Source of the DNA: Paracoccaceae bacterium | GTDB taxonomy: Bacteria > Pseudomonadota > Alphaproteobacteria > Rhodobacterales > Rhodobacteraceae | Direction: 5' to 3' | DNA length: 43,644 nt | NCBI GenBank assembly: GCA_020441385.1 | Contig: JAGRMG010000057.1 | Location: forward strand, 1-43,644 | Shown here: positions 26,018 to 34,742 of the stretch, in pieces | How the letters are laid out: each line of letters begins with the position of its first letter | Numbering within the stretch: the first letter of the stretch is position 1 | Notes under the pieces: model-generated | What the model saw: only the letters and a program-made list of their open reading frames with translations | What the model was told of the DNA's origin: nothing | Databases searched by the model: none | Position numbers and translations under genes: made by a program

Positions 26018-26944
26018 TTGGACTGGAAGGCGGAAATCGAGAATGCGGCGCGCCGGATCGCGGATCATGTCCAGCGCACGCCGGTGCTGACGACCCGGGG
26101 ATTCGGCCTGCCCGGCCCGGTCGAGATGAAACTCGAACAGCTTCAGCACACGGGCAGCTTCAAGCCGCGCGGCGCGTTCAACACGCTGCTGTCGGGCCCG
26201 GTGCCCAGGGCCGGGCTGGTGGCGGCCTCGGGGGGCAATCATGGTGCCGCGGTGGCCTATGCGGCCCGCCGGCTGGGCCATGGCGCGGCGATCTTCGTGC
26301 CGGAAATGGCCGGTGCCTCCAAGATCGGGCTGATCCGGCGCCTGGGCGCGGATCTGACCGTGGTGGCGGGCGAATACGCCAACGCGCTGCACATGGCGCA
26401 GGAATACGAGGCCCGGACCGGGGCGATGCAGATCCATGCCTATGACGCGCCCGCCACGGTGGCCGGGCAGGGCACCTGCATGGCCGAATGGGAGGGCCAG
26501 GGCCTGGCCGCCGATACGGTGCTGATCGCGGTCGGCGGCGGCGGGCTGATCGCCGGTGCGCTGGCCTGGCTGCAAGGGGCGCGCAAGGTGGTGGCGGTCG
26601 AGCCGGAAACCTCCTGCGCGCTGCATGCCGCGCTGGCGGCGGGCGAACCCGTCGATGTCGAGGTCTCGGGCGTTGCCGCCAATGCGCTGGGCGCGCGGCG
26701 GATCGGGTCGATCTGCCTCGATCTGGCCCGGGCGCAGGGCACCCGGTCGGTGCTGGTGGGCGATGATGCGATCACGGCGGCGCAGCGCGCGCTGTGGCAG
26801 GAACGGCGGCTGCTGGTGGAACCGGCCGGCGCCACCGCGCTGGCGGCGCTGATGTCGGGCGCCTATGTGCCCGGGCCGGACGAACGCGTCGCGGTGCTGG
26901 TCTGCGGTGCCAATATCGCGCCCGACCCGCTGGAGCGGGGCTGA
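26018..26944 (+). CDS. Threonine/serine dehydratase (PLP, fold type II)
   Basis: 308-aa single-domain PLP enzyme without the C-terminal ACT-like regulatory domain of biosynthetic IlvA. PLP lysine is Lys49 in GSFKPRGAFN; the substrate loop is ASGGNHGAAVA and the phosphate-binding Gly loop is VGGGGLIAG. Likely deaminates L-Ser or L-Thr to 2-oxo acids, or acts as a related racemase/dehydratase. I chose the TTG at 26018 because GGAGG ends eight bases upstream and the protein then starts DWKAEIENAARRI, the usual family start; no ATG lies nearby in frame. Confidence 0.85.
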   Translation: MDWKAEIENAARRIADHVQRTPVLTTRGFGLPGPVEMKLEQLQHTGSFKPRGAFNTLLSGPVPRAGLVAASGGNHGAAVAYAARRLGHGAAIFVPEMAGASKIGLIRRLGADLTVVAGEYANALHMAQEYEARTGAMQIHAYDAPATVAGQGTCMAEWEGQGLAADTVLIAVGGGGLIAGALAWLQGARKVVAVEPETSCALHAALAAGEPVDVEVSGVAANALGARRIGSICLDLARAQGTRSVLVGDDAITAAQRALWQERRLLVEPAGATALAALMSGAYVPGPDERVAVLVCGANIAPDPLERG

Positions 26945-26981
26945 GCGCCGGGCCGGGCGCGCAATGCCGGCCGCTGGCCGA

Positions 26982-27010
26982 TTGCGCGCCGTCCCGTCCC
27001 GGTCTATAGC
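26982..27010 (+). promoter_or_regulatory. Probable promoter of dapD
   Basis: TTGCGC (26982-26987), 17-base spacer, TATAGC (27005-27010), 33 bases before the dapD ATG. Confidence 0.55.
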
Positions 27011-27043
27011 CCGTGCAGAGCCGAAGAACGAGAGGGACGCCCC

Positions 27044-27871
27044 ATGTCGAACGCCCGGTTGGAAGCCGCCATCGAAGCCGCCTGGGAGAAGCGTGACACC
27101 ATCACGCCCGCGACCGGGGGCGAAACCCGCGAGGCCATCGAGGAGACGCTGAACGCGCTGGACGGCGGCACCCTTCGGGTGGCCGAACGCGGCGGCGACG
27201 GGCAATGGCATGTCAATCAGTGGGCCAAGAAGGCCGTGCTGCTGGGCTTTCGCATCAAGGACATGGAAAGCCAGGACGGCGGCCCGCAGGGCGGGCACTG
27301 GTGGGACAAGGTGGACAGCAAGTTCCGCGGCTGGGGCGACGGCGAATGGCGGGCGGCGGGGTTTCGCGCCGTGCCCAACTGCATCGTGCGCCGGTCGGCC
27401 CATATCGCGCCCGGCGTGGTTCTGATGCCCTGTTTCGTCAATCTGGGCGCCTATGTGGACAGCGGCACCATGGTCGATACCTGGGCCACGGTGGGCAGTT
27501 GCGCGCAGATCGGCAGGAACGTGCACCTTTCGGGCGGTGTCGGCATCGGCGGCGTGCTGGAACCGATGCAGGCCGGGCCGACGATCATCGAGGACAACTG
27601 TTTCATCGGCGCGCGTTCGGAAGTGGTCGAGGGCGTGATCGTGCGCGAAGGCTCGGTGCTGGGCATGGGGGTGTTTCTGGGCCAGTCCACCAAGATCGTG
27701 GACCGCGAGACCGGCGCGGTCAGCTATGGCGAGGTGCCGCCCTATTCGGTGGTCGTGGCCGGTTCGATGCCCTCGACGGGCGGCGTCAGCCTCTATTGCG
27801 CGGTGATCGTGAAACGGGTCGACGAGAAGACCCGCTCCAAGACCGGTATCAACGAACTGCTGCGCGACTGA
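27044..27871 (+). CDS. dapD: 2,3,4,5-tetrahydropyridine-2,6-dicarboxylate N-succinyltransferase
   Basis: 275-aa enzyme of the succinylase branch of lysine/meso-diaminopimelate synthesis; transfers succinyl from succinyl-CoA to tetrahydrodipicolinate in the cytosol. N-terminal helical domain (1-~100, including [11 protein letters not shown]), then a left-handed beta-helix of hexapeptide repeats ([46 protein letters not shown]) and the C-terminal INELLRD tail. Length is normal for alphaproteobacterial DapD. Start ATG 27044 with GAGAGGGA upstream. The flavodoxin-like gene follows 29 bases later and may be cotranscribed. Confidence 0.96.
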   Translation: MSNARLEAAIEAAWEKRDTITPATGGETREAIEETLNALDGGTLRVAERGGDGQWHVNQWAKKAVLLGFRIKDMESQDGGPQGGHWWDKVDSKFRGWGDGEWRAAGFRAVPNCIVRRSAHIAPGVVLMPCFVNLGAYVDSGTMVDTWATVGSCAQIGRNVHLSGGVGIGGVLEPMQAGPTIIEDNCFIGARSEVVEGVIVREGSVLGMGVFLGQSTKIVDRETGAVSYGEVPPYSVVVAGSMPSTGGVSLYCAVIVKRVDEKTRSKTGINELLRD

Positions 27872-27900
27872 CGGCGGCGCTCGGACCCGGGGGCGCGCGC

Positions 27901-28386
27901 ATGGCGTCGCTGCTGATCGTCTGGCACTCGCGCACCGGCGGCAGCCGGCAGATGGCCGAGGCCGCCGGCGGGGCCGCCCGCGACGAGACCGCGACCGTGC
28001 TGAAGCGCGCGGACGAGGCCGGACCGGATGACCTGCTGGAGGCGGACGGCTATATTTTCTGTGCGCCCGAGAATCTTGCCGCGCTGACGGGGATGATGAA
28101 GGAGTTCTTCGACCGCTGCTACTATCCGGTTCTGGGCCGGATCGAGGGCCGGCCCTATGCCCAGATGATCTGCGCCGGATCCGACGGAGAGGGCGCCGCG
28201 CGCCAGGCCGCGCGCATCGCCACCGGCTGGCGTCTGAAAGAGGTCCAGCCGCCGCTGATCGTCTGCACCCATGCCCAGACCCCGGAACAGATCCTTGCCG
28301 CCAAGACCATCCCCGAGGCCGATCTCGCCCGCTGCCGCGAACTGGGCCGGGGCATGGCGGCGGGGCTGGCCATGGGCGCGTTCTGA
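27901..28386 (+). CDS. Flavodoxin-fold / NAD(P)H-dependent oxidoreductase-like protein
   Basis: 161-aa protein with the flavodoxin-like nucleotide loop IVWHSRTGGSRQMAEA (residues 6-21, the T/S-x-T-G FMN phosphate site) and the second flavin loop CAPENLAALTGMMKEFFDR. It lacks a long C-terminal extension. It probably binds FMN and reduces or carries electrons; the partner is unknown. It lies 29 bases after dapD and is often, from memory, a dapD neighbour in Rhodobacterales. The ATG at 27901 has no strong Shine-Dalgarno but is the natural start of the fold's first strand (MASLLIVW). Confidence 0.8.
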   Translation: MASLLIVWHSRTGGSRQMAEAAGGAARDETATVLKRADEAGPDDLLEADGYIFCAPENLAALTGMMKEFFDRCYYPVLGRIEGRPYAQMICAGSDGEGAARQAARIATGWRLKEVQPPLIVCTHAQTPEQILAAKTIPEADLARCRELGRGMAAGLAMGAF

Positions 28387-28527
28387 GCGAGGGCGCCGCG
28401 CGCGGCCGAACATCGAGCCGCCGCCCGAGGCATCGCCGGCACACCGATGCGCGCGCCGAACGGAACGCTTGCGATTTTCGTCCCCGTCGAAACAGTATAT
28501 ACGGCACCGAAACGGATTGGCCGCTGC

Positions 28528-28872
28528 ATGACTCGAAAGTTGACAGAACCGGCGCGCCAGCAGGTCTATACCCTGCTGGTCCAGATCGGCCGCAGGGCTG
28601 GGGACGGCCTGCCCAAAGGTGCGACCGGGGCCGCGCTGATGATCTATGCCAGCGGCGTGGACGAGGCCGAGGCGGTGCGCGAGACGGTGGCGGTTCTGAA
28701 ACAGGCCGAGACCGCGCCGCTGGATGTGACCGGCTATGGCACACTGGCCGAGCGCGAGGCCGAGGGCCACGAGATCGACGCCGGGGAACGCGCGCTGATG
28801 CAGCGGGCACTGGATGAAAACGCCGTGATCGTGGCGCAGATGACGCCGTTCTTCGATCATCAGAAGGGCTGA
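28528..28872 (+). CDS. Hypothetical protein (114 aa)
   Basis: I chose ATG 28528 (MTRKLTEPARQQVYTLLVQI); the frame is open further up to 28447, but that part reads like promoter DNA, with a TTGCGA at 28469 and a TATATA at 28496. The product is helical and acidic, with conserved-looking segments ALMIYASGVDEAEAVRETV and GYGTLAEREAEGHEI. I do not recognise a domain; it looks like a soluble cytosolic protein. No convincing Shine-Dalgarno precedes the ATG. It is convergent with arfB, 24 bases away. Confidence 0.65.
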   Translation: MTRKLTEPARQQVYTLLVQIGRRAGDGLPKGATGAALMIYASGVDEAEAVRETVAVLKQAETAPLDVTGYGTLAEREAEGHEIDAGERALMQRALDENAVIVAQMTPFFDHQKG

Positions 28873-28896
28873 GCGCCGCCGTTCGCCCGGGCCGTT

Positions 28897-29316
28897 TCAG
28901 TCGTCTTCGACCGGGCCGCGCAGCGTCTTGATCTGGCCGCGCGCCTTCTTGGCCCTGAGGCGGCGGCGTTGGGATCCGCGCGTCGGCTTGGTGGCGATGC
29001 GCCGTTTCGGGGCGATCAGGGCGCGCGCGACAAGCTCGGCCAGCCGTTCGCGGGCGATCTCGCGGTTGCGGGCCTGGCTGCGGGTTTCGTCGCACTGGAT
29101 CACCAGCGCGCCCTCGCTGGTCCAGCGCCGCCCGGCCAGCCGTTTCAGACGGGTCTTGACCGGGCCGGGCAGCGCGGGCGAGCGCGCCGCCTCGAAGCGC
29201 AGTTCGACGGCCGTTGCGACCTTGTTGACGTTCTGGCCGCCCGGCCCCGAGGCGCGCACGAAGCTTTCGCTGAGTTCCCAGTCCTGGATGGCGATATCGT
29301 CGCTGATGCGCAGCAT
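28897..29316 (-). CDS. arfB: Alternative ribosome-rescue factor ArfB
   Basis: 139-aa peptidyl-tRNA hydrolase of the RF1-like GGQ family. GGQ is at residues 26-28 inside ASGPGGQNVNK, and the C-terminal tail is strongly basic (KPTRGSQRRRLRAKKARG), which in ArfB enters the empty mRNA channel of a stalled ribosome. It lacks the codon-recognition domain of true release factors. It frees ribosomes stalled on non-stop mRNA. The start ATG 29314-29316 lies at the end of a ~480-base region with hairpins and its own upstream terminator, so arfB must have a separate promoter there. Confidence 0.93.
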   Translation of the reverse strand: MLRISDDIAIQDWELSESFVRASGPGGQNVNKVATAVELRFEAARSPALPGPVKTRLKRLAGRRWTSEGALVIQCDETRSQARNREIARERLAELVARALIAPKRRIATKPTRGSQRRRLRAKKARGQIKTLRGPVEDD

Positions 29317-29389
29317 GGGCCGAACCTACTCTTTTTCAATCTCAAGTCCGCTGCATCGGCCTGCTGGCCCCGGATCGCCCGCGATCCGG

Positions 29390-29515
29390 TTCGCGCCCGG
29401 CCCCGCCCCCGGGGCGGGCGCGAAATGATCGTTATGGTGCAGTTGGTTGCGCCGATTTGTCTGTCCGGGCGGATCTGCCGGGTTCGGCGGCGCCCGCCCC
29501 GGGACCGGGCGCGAA
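29390..29515. repeat. TTCGCGCCCG hairpins, second locus
   Basis: TTCGCGCCCG (29390-29399) pairs with CGGGCGCGAA (29415-29424). A second stem uses GCGCCCG (29490-29496) and CGGGCGC (29506-29512), and CGGGCGCGAA recurs at 29506-29515. The arms are identical to those at 19045-19079, 10 kb away, pointing to a dispersed REP-like element. Confidence 0.7.
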
Positions 29516-29559
29516 CCACTGTTGCGCCCGCTTCTCGCGGACGGTCGGCGCGCGCGATC

Positions 29560-29589
29560 AAAAAGGGCCACCCGCATGGCGGGCAGCCC
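29560..29589 (-). terminator. Rho-independent terminator, minus strand
   Basis: Read on the minus strand: GGGCTGCCCG, loop CCATG, CGGGTGGCCC, then five T (29564-29560). A 10-bp stem with two G-T pairs plus U-run is the best intrinsic terminator in the window. It ends the transcript that contains the short ORF at 29664-29720, not arfB. Confidence 0.8.
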
Positions 29590-29663
29590 TCTCGAAAGTT
29601 GTCGGAGACGGGCCGGTCAGACCGACACCGGTCGTTCGGATGGCGCAGCCGCCACGGGTTGCC

Positions 29664-29720
29664 TCAGCGGGCCGCCCTCCGAATTGTTCCGGCACCTCGC
29701 TCCAATACCTTTCTTGACAC
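29664..29720 (-). CDS. Very short ORF (18 aa) with strong Shine-Dalgarno; leader peptide or sRNA-encoded peptide
   Basis: GTG at 29718-29720, preceded at seven bases by AGGAGG (complement of 29728-29733, within AAAAGGAGGTGG). Product: MSRKVLERGAGTIRRAAR, basic. The spacer TGGTCC between Shine-Dalgarno and GTG is complementary to GGACCA (complement of 29750-29755), so a hairpin could hide the ribosome site. The intrinsic terminator lies about 75 bases after its stop. An overlapping second frame through the same segment also stays open to 29558 and codes YWSEVPEQFGG-like sequence from a GTG at 29767, so either frame, or a non-coding RNA, is possible. Confidence 0.35.
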   Translation of the reverse strand: MSRKVLERGAGTIRRAAR

Positions 29721-29794
29721 TGGACCACCTCCTTTTCCGTTGTTGAACCTGGTCCGAATCGTGCCACGGATCGCCCGGAACGCCAAACGAAATC

Positions 29795-30424
29795 TCACGC
29801 GGCGCGATTGGACGGGTCCAGCCGTTGCACGATCGCCCTGAACGGGATCAGCGCGAGCATCGCCAACGCCAGTTTCACCGACCAGTCGGCCACCGCCAGC
29901 GACATCCAGAGCGGCAGCACCGGGCCGGCCCCGAGCAGCGGCAGCGTTTCGTTGGCCCAGGCCACGTCGTTGCCCGGTTCGATCCAGGCCAGCTGGGCGG
30001 AAAAGGCGACCGTGAAGAAGATCGCCGTGTCGAGCGAGGATCCCGCCAGTGTCGAGACCAGCGGCGCGCGCCACCACACGCCGCCGCGCAGGGCCGAGAA
30101 GATGCCGACATCGAGCAGTTGCGCCGTGAGAAAGGCCAGCCCCGATCCGATGGCGATGCGCAGCGTCACCAGCGGGCCGAACTCGCCCGCGATCTGCGTG
30201 CCGATGAACGAGCAGATCACCCCGACGACGAACCCGGCGAGCACCACCCGGCGGGCGGCGGGGGCGCCGTAGAGGCGATTCATCAGGTCGGTGACGAGAA
30301 AGGCGAACGGATAGGTGAAGGCGCCCCAGGTCAGCCATTGGCCGAACAGGAACTGCACCAGGATGTTGGAGGCCACCACGATGGCGGCCATGGCGACGAT
30401 GCCGGGAATATGTGCGCGTTGCAT
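29795..30424 (-). CDS. Queuosine precursor transporter (VUT/YhhQ family)
   Basis: 209-aa inner-membrane protein with about six helices. The family core is visible: YPFAFLVTDLMNRLYGAPAARRVVL (residues ~38-62), where T-D-x-x-N-x-x-Y-G is the signature, and later SSLDTAIFF. Members import queuine or preQ0/preQ1 for tRNA modification. I chose ATG 30422-30424 (MQRAHIPGIVAM); an in-frame TTG at 30445 would add seven residues. I checked the upstream region for a preQ1-I riboswitch motif and saw none. The gene upstream on the same strand ends or starts 94 bases away. Confidence 0.88.
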   Translation of the reverse strand: MQRAHIPGIVAMAAIVVASNILVQFLFGQWLTWGAFTYPFAFLVTDLMNRLYGAPAARRVVLAGFVVGVICSFIGTQIAGEFGPLVTLRIAIGSGLAFLTAQLLDVGIFSALRGGVWWRAPLVSTLAGSSLDTAIFFTVAFSAQLAWIEPGNDVAWANETLPLLGAGPVLPLWMSLAVADWSVKLALAMLALIPFRAIVQRLDPSNRAA

Positions 30425-30517
30425 GTCTTGGGCCCGTTTTGACAAGGTTGCGGCGACTTGTCCCGCCGGGTGGGGGCGGGCAGGGCGCGCATAGCGCCTG
30501 CGGCGCCCTTGCGCAAG

Positions 30518-31408
30518 TCAATCCGGCAGCGCGTATTCGACGATCTCGGTGCGCTGGAAGAACAGGAAATTGTCATCGCTGATCATCGTCGCGCGCAAGG
30601 TATTGCCGGAATCGCGCCAGATCGCCACCCCTTCAAGGTTGTCATGGGTCCAGAACCCGCTTTGCAGCAGCGTGGTCTCGTCCTGCGGGCGGTCGTCGCG
30701 AATGTCCCACCGGCGCAGCCGCGAGCGGAACCCCCAGATGCCGAAATCGCGTTCCAGCAGATAGAAGCGGCCATCGGGGCCGAAATCGGCGCCCACGGGC
30801 AGGAACCCGTCGCGCGCCTGAAGCGTGAAGGGCACCGACCAGCGGGTTCCGTCCCAGCGGTAGACCGGGATTTCGCCGCGCCGGTTGGGCCGGTTCTCGG
30901 GCATCGTGTAAAGCCGGCCGAGCGGGTCGATGGCCAGCGCCTCGAACGATCCGTTCCTGGGCAGGGCGAGAAAGTCGCGCGGCCGGCTCAGAACCCGGGC
31001 CGGCGCGTCGGGGGTGGCGTAACGCGCGACCCGGTGCACGCCCTCGAAGGATACGAACAATGTACCGTCCGGGGCGATGGCCAGCCCCTCGGCATCGGCG
31101 ATGCGCCCGCTCAGCGGTGCGCCGGTGCTGGACCTGAGGCGGATCGCGCGCAGGATCCGGATGCCGCCGATCCGCCCGTTTTCGCGGGCGATGCGCGCAA
31201 AGATCAGGGTTCCGTCGCGGTCGCTGATGGCGGTCAGGCCGGTGCCGTTGGCCGAGATCTCAAGCCCCGACCAGCCGCCGAACCAGGGCAGGTCGCGCTG
31301 CCACACGAAGCTGCCCAGCAGCCGGGCCGCCGGCGGATCGGCAGGGGCGGCGGGCCGGGCCAGGCCGATCGCAGTTGCGGCTATTGCGACTGCAAGACCG
31401 AAACGCAT
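30518..31408 (-). CDS. Esterase-like activity of phytase family protein (secreted)
   Basis: 296-aa protein with a signal peptide (MRFGLAVAIAATAIGLARPA, cleavage near AAPA-D). The mature part is rich in beta strands: GGWSGLEISANGTGLTAISD, IADAEGLAIAPDGTLFVSFEG, GSFEALAIDPLGRLYTMPE, GADFGPDGRFYLLERDF, HDNLEGVAIWRD. This repeated pattern is the beta-propeller of the 'esterase-like activity of phytase' (DUF/phytase-like) family. Periplasmic phosphoesterase or esterase activity is suggested by the family name only. Its start overlaps the last 28 bases of mepA, implying coupled translation. Confidence 0.8.
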   Translation of the reverse strand: MRFGLAVAIAATAIGLARPAAPADPPAARLLGSFVWQRDLPWFGGWSGLEISANGTGLTAISDRDGTLIFARIARENGRIGGIRILRAIRLRSSTGAPLSGRIADAEGLAIAPDGTLFVSFEGVHRVARYATPDAPARVLSRPRDFLALPRNGSFEALAIDPLGRLYTMPENRPNRRGEIPVYRWDGTRWSVPFTLQARDGFLPVGADFGPDGRFYLLERDFGIWGFRSRLRRWDIRDDRPQDETTLLQSGFWTHDNLEGVAIWRDSGNTLRATMISDDNFLFFQRTEIVEYALPD

Positions 31409-32259
31409 TGTCCGGGCAGATCGGCCAGCACGTATTCGCGGCGTTTCTTCGGCGGCGGCGCGTTGGGGTCGCGCGGTTTCGGCGGCGGCGGCTTGAGAAT
31501 GTCGTTGACCCATTTCTGCGCCTCCGCGCAGCCGTCGCCGGGCGGGGGCGGTGCCTGCTCGACGCAGCCGCGCGCACCCTTCGGGCAGTTCAGCCGCACA
31601 TGGAAATGATAGTGATGCCCCCACCAGGGCCGGATCTTGCGCAGCCAGCGGCGGTTGCCCTTCTCGTCGTTGCACATCTGCACCTTGGCGCCGGGAAAGA
31701 CGAAGATGCGCGCGACGCGCCTGTCCTTCGCGGCGGCCCGCAGGATGGCGTGATGCTGCGGTGTCCAGTTGGCGTTGACATAGGCGCCCTTGGCGCGGCG
31801 CATGGAGATGGACGATATGTTCTCGCGGTGCTGGCGTGTCATGCGCAGGTCGTTGGCGGGCAGCATCCAGATGTCGGCGTCCAGCCCGATCTGGTGGCTG
31901 CGGTGGCCCGAGATCATCGGCCCGCCGCGCGGCTGGCTGATATCGCCGATGTAAAGCCCGCTCCAGCCGCGCTGGCCGGCGGCGAAACGGCTCAGATCCT
32001 CGATGAAGGCGATGGTTTCGGGATGGCCCCAGTTGCGGTTGCGCGACAGGCGCATCGCCTGCCAGGTCGGGCCGGTTTCGGGCAGTTGCACGGCACCCGC
32101 GATGCAGCCCTTGGCATAGCCGCCAAAGGCGGCGGGGCTTTGATGCGATCCCTGTTTCTGGGCGCCGAATAGCTGCTTGGCCAGCGGCTCGGCCAGCGCC
32201 GGCGCGCTTTGCATCGCAAGGCAGCAGACAAGGACGATGGTCAGGCGCGCAAGGCTCAT
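31381..32259 (-). CDS. mepA: Penicillin-insensitive murein endopeptidase MepA
   Basis: 292-aa periplasmic LAS-type zinc endopeptidase that cuts D-Ala-mDAP cross-links in peptidoglycan. Signal peptide at residues 1-23 (ending APALA-E). The zinc/active-site motifs are ISGHRSHQIGLDADIWML (HxxxxxxD) and the second His cluster GHHYHFHVRLNCP. Six Cys, as usual for MepA disulphides. The C-terminal ~60 residues are Pro/Lys rich (KPPPPKPRDPNAPPPKKRRE) before the final strand with C. Its ATG (32257-32259) overlaps the TGA of the upstream MFS gene (ATGA), and its end overlaps the phytase-like gene. Confidence 0.92.
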   Translation of the reverse strand: MSLARLTIVLVCCLAMQSAPALAEPLAKQLFGAQKQGSHQSPAAFGGYAKGCIAGAVQLPETGPTWQAMRLSRNRNWGHPETIAFIEDLSRFAAGQRGWSGLYIGDISQPRGGPMISGHRSHQIGLDADIWMLPANDLRMTRQHRENISSISMRRAKGAYVNANWTPQHHAILRAAAKDRRVARIFVFPGAKVQMCNDEKGNRRWLRKIRPWWGHHYHFHVRLNCPKGARGCVEQAPPPPGDGCAEAQKWVNDILKPPPPKPRDPNAPPPKKRREYVLADLPGQCVSVLQSQ

Positions 32260-33653
32260 GCCGGATGCTCTCCTTCTGGTTTGACCCAGACTAGCAGAAC
32301 CAGGCCGACGGCGAAAAGGGCGATCAGGGGCGTGGCGCCCAGGCGCTGGCTGCCGCTCAGGTCGGTGGTGACCGCGATCAGCGCCGGCGCCAGGAACGTG
32401 GTGGCCTTGCCCGACAGCGCATAGAGGCCGAACGCCTCGGTCATGCGCGCCGGGTTGCCCTGCCGGCACAGCATGTTGCGGCTGGCCGATTGCAGCGCGC
32501 CGCCCGCCGCGCCGATCAGGATGCCGGCGACGTAGAACAGGATGTCGGGCAGCGCCGAGCCCTCGGCCAGGGCGATGCCCATGACCGACACGGGCGAGAG
32601 CGACACGATCAGCCCGGCGGTGCCCATCAGGATCAGGCAGCAGGTCACGATCACCGGCATCGGCCCGAAGGCGCGGTCGGCATAGCCGCCGATCCAGGCG
32701 AACAGCGCGCCGCTGATCGCGGCGATGATGCCGAAGATGCCGATCTGCATGATCGACCAGTGCAGCACCCCCAGCGCGTAGATGCCGCCGAACGTGTACA
32801 TGCCGTTCAGCGCGTCGCGATAGAACATGGACGAGCCGAGATAGGCCAGAAGCGAGGGATGGCGCGGCAGCCCGGCGATGGTGCGGCCCAGATCGCGCAG
32901 GGCCGGGCCGATCCGGGCGCCGTTGCCCGGCATTCCGGTGTCGTCGCGCACCCAGAGGAAGAACGGGATCATGAACACCGCGTACCAGATCGCGGTGAAG
33001 GGCCCGACCGCGCGGCTGTCGGCGCCGGTGGCGGGATCGAGCCCGAGAACCGGCGCGATGCCGGCCATGGTCAGCCCGTTGTCGCCGGCCTGGAACGCCG
33101 CCAGCATGATCGCCAGCGCGATCACCCCGCCGAGATAGCCGAACCCCCAGCCCGACCCGGAAATCCGCCCCAGTTCGGATTTCGGACCCAGCGAGGGCAG
33201 ATAGGAATTGGTGAAGATGGTGGCGAACTCCATGCCGACGAAGCCGATGCCGAAGAACGCGAGCGCGCGCAGCGCGGAAAAGTCCTGCGGCGCCGACCAC
33301 CATGTGCCCCAGGCGCCGATCACATAGGCCGCCGAGAACAGCCAGATCCACGGCATGCGCCGTCCGGTGCTGTCGGCGATCGCGCCCAGGACGGGGGCGA
33401 GAACCGCGATGGTGATGCCCGTCACCGTCAGACCGTAGCCCCAGAGCGCCTGCGCCTGGGCGTGGGCCGCCGTCCCGGCCATGCCGCCGGCCATGAAATG
33501 CCGGCTGGCGGTCTGGGCGAAATAGGGGCCGAAGATGAAGGTCAGCATCAGCGTGTTGTAGGGCTGGCTGGCCCAGTCGAAGAACCACCAGCCCCAGACG
33601 CGCCGCCCTGCCGGGGTTGTGGCCCCCGGCCGCTGTTCCGATATGCCGGTCAT
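32256..33653 (-). CDS. UMF1-type MFS transporter
   Basis: 465-aa permease with 12 predicted helices. The first helix motif [20 protein letters not shown] is the hallmark of the UMF1 (Atg22-like) branch of MFS, together with [16 protein letters not shown] and [17 protein letters not shown]. Export of amino acids or other small molecules is proposed for relatives; no substrate is evident. The start is ATG 33651-33653. The gene overlaps mepA by four bases, so it heads a three-gene chain with mepA and the phytase-like gene. It is divergent from ttcA. Confidence 0.86.
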   Translation of the reverse strand: MTGISEQRPGATTPAGRRVWGWWFFDWASQPYNTLMLTFIFGPYFAQTASRHFMAGGMAGTAAHAQAQALWGYGLTVTGITIAVLAPVLGAIADSTGRRMPWIWLFSAAYVIGAWGTWWSAPQDFSALRALAFFGIGFVGMEFATIFTNSYLPSLGPKSELGRISGSGWGFGYLGGVIALAIMLAAFQAGDNGLTMAGIAPVLGLDPATGADSRAVGPFTAIWYAVFMIPFFLWVRDDTGMPGNGARIGPALRDLGRTIAGLPRHPSLLAYLGSSMFYRDALNGMYTFGGIYALGVLHWSIMQIGIFGIIAAISGALFAWIGGYADRAFGPMPVIVTCCLILMGTAGLIVSLSPVSVMGIALAEGSALPDILFYVAGILIGAAGGALQSASRNMLCRQGNPARMTEAFGLYALSGKATTFLAPALIAVTTDLSGSQRLGATPLIALFAVGLVLLVWVKPEGEHPA

Positions 33654-33815
33654 GTGCCGTCCCCGTTTCCTGCCGCGATAAGACAGGGGTTTGGCGCGGC
33701 TGGCAAGACCCCCGCGTTCGGCGGCTGTGGGCCGTCGGGTCTGGACGGGGCGGGGCGTGCGTCAAACGTCGCGAGGCGGGTCCGGCCCCCCTTTTCGCGG
33801 GCAAGGGTTTGCTCT

Positions 33816-34742
33816 ATGCCGTCGGCCATGTCTCAAGAGGCCGACGATATCCATCCCCTGTTTCACGGCGCCCCGCGATCGACGGAGTTCCGCAAGCTGC
33901 GCAAGCGGATCGTGCGCAGCGTCCGCGAAGCGGTCGACCGGTACGCCATGGTGCAGGGGCGCAATCCGCGCTGGCTGGTCTGCCTGTCGGGCGGCAAGGA
34001 CAGCTATACCCTGCTCGCGGCCCTGCACGAACTTCAATGGCGCGGGCTTCTTCCGGTCGACCTGCTGGCCTGCAACCTCGATCAGGGCCAGCCCGGCTTT
34101 CCGGCGACGGTGCTGCCGAAGTTTCTCGAACAGATGGGCGTGGCGCACCGGATCGAATATCAGGACACCTATTCCATCGTGCTCGACAAGGTTCCCTCCG
34201 GGCGCACCTTCTGCGCGCTCTGTTCGCGGCTCAGGCGCGGCAATCTCTATCGCATCGCGCGCGAGGAAGGGTGCAGCGCCGTGGTGCTGGGCCATCATCG
34301 CGACGACATCCTGGAAACCTTCTTCATGAACCTCTTTCACGGCGGGCGGCTTGCGACGATGCCGCCCAAGCTCGTCAATGAGGAGGGCGATCTTTTCGTC
34401 CTGCGCCCGCTGGCCCATGTCGCCGAGGCCGATTGCGAACGCTTCGCGCGGGCGATGAACTATCCGATCATCCCATGCGATCTGTGCGGCAGCCAGGACG
34501 GGCTGCAACGCCGGCAGGTCAAGCAGATGCTCGACAATTGGGAGAAGAACAGCCCCGGGCGCAGGCAGGTGATGTTCCGCGCGCTGATGAATGCGCGCCC
34601 CTCGCACCTGCTCGACCCTGGCCTCTGGGATTTCACGCAGCTTTCGCTGAGCGAAGGCAGGAACGATCCGCACCCGCCCCGGCTTTTGCCGGATGGCGGG
34701 GGCGCGCGGGACCGGGCCGCCGGCCCGCCGGACCTTGCCTGA
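33816..34742 (+). CDS. ttcA: tRNA 2-thiocytidine(32) synthetase TtcA
   Basis: 308-aa PP-loop ATPase that thiolates C32 in some tRNAs through a 4Fe-4S cluster. The PP-loop is SGGKDS (58-63); the cluster ligands are CALC (Cys133, Cys136) and a Cys of CDLC (221-224). Other TtcA landmarks: [31 protein letters not shown] chose ATG 33816 because AAGGG lies nine bases upstream; an ATG at 33828 is also possible. The last ~35 residues (after FTQLSLSEG) are a variable Pro/Arg tail. Confidence 0.92.
   Translation: MPSAMSQEADDIHPLFHGAPRSTEFRKLRKRIVRSVREAVDRYAMVQGRNPRWLVCLSGGKDSYTLLAALHELQWRGLLPVDLLACNLDQGQPGFPATVLPKFLEQMGVAHRIEYQDTYSIVLDKVPSGRTFCALCSRLRRGNLYRIAREEGCSAVVLGHHRDDILETFFMNLFHGGRLATMPPKLVNEEGDLFVLRPLAHVAEADCERFARAMNYPIIPCDLCGSQDGLQRRQVKQMLDNWEKNSPGRRQVMFRALMNARPSHLLDPGLWDFTQLSLSEGRNDPHPPRLLPDGGGARDRAAGPPDLA

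Larger units (their letters stand above)
29317..29794. other. 478-base gene-poor region with hairpins, terminator and short ORF
   Basis: Between arfB and the queuosine-precursor transporter, both on the minus strand. Holds the TTCGCGCCCG hairpins (29390-29515), a minus-strand terminator (29560-29589), a very short ORF with strong Shine-Dalgarno (29664-29720), and a weak minus-strand promoter candidate: TTGGCG (complement of 29781-29786), 18-base spacer, ACGATT (complement of 29757-29762). Confidence 0.6.

Noticed and set aside
25049-29095. A minus-strand frame open for more than 1,300 codons across the LOG, dehydratase, dapD and flavodoxin genes
   Set aside because: It is the complement of well-supported plus-strand genes; in GC-rich DNA the antisense frame stays open by codon bias. 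Only its last 288 codons (from ATG 25912) encode a recognisable protein.
30425-30517. preQ1 riboswitch before the queuosine-precursor transporter
   Set aside because: I looked for the preQ1-I loop pattern and saw none; the region is too short and GC rich to claim any other class.
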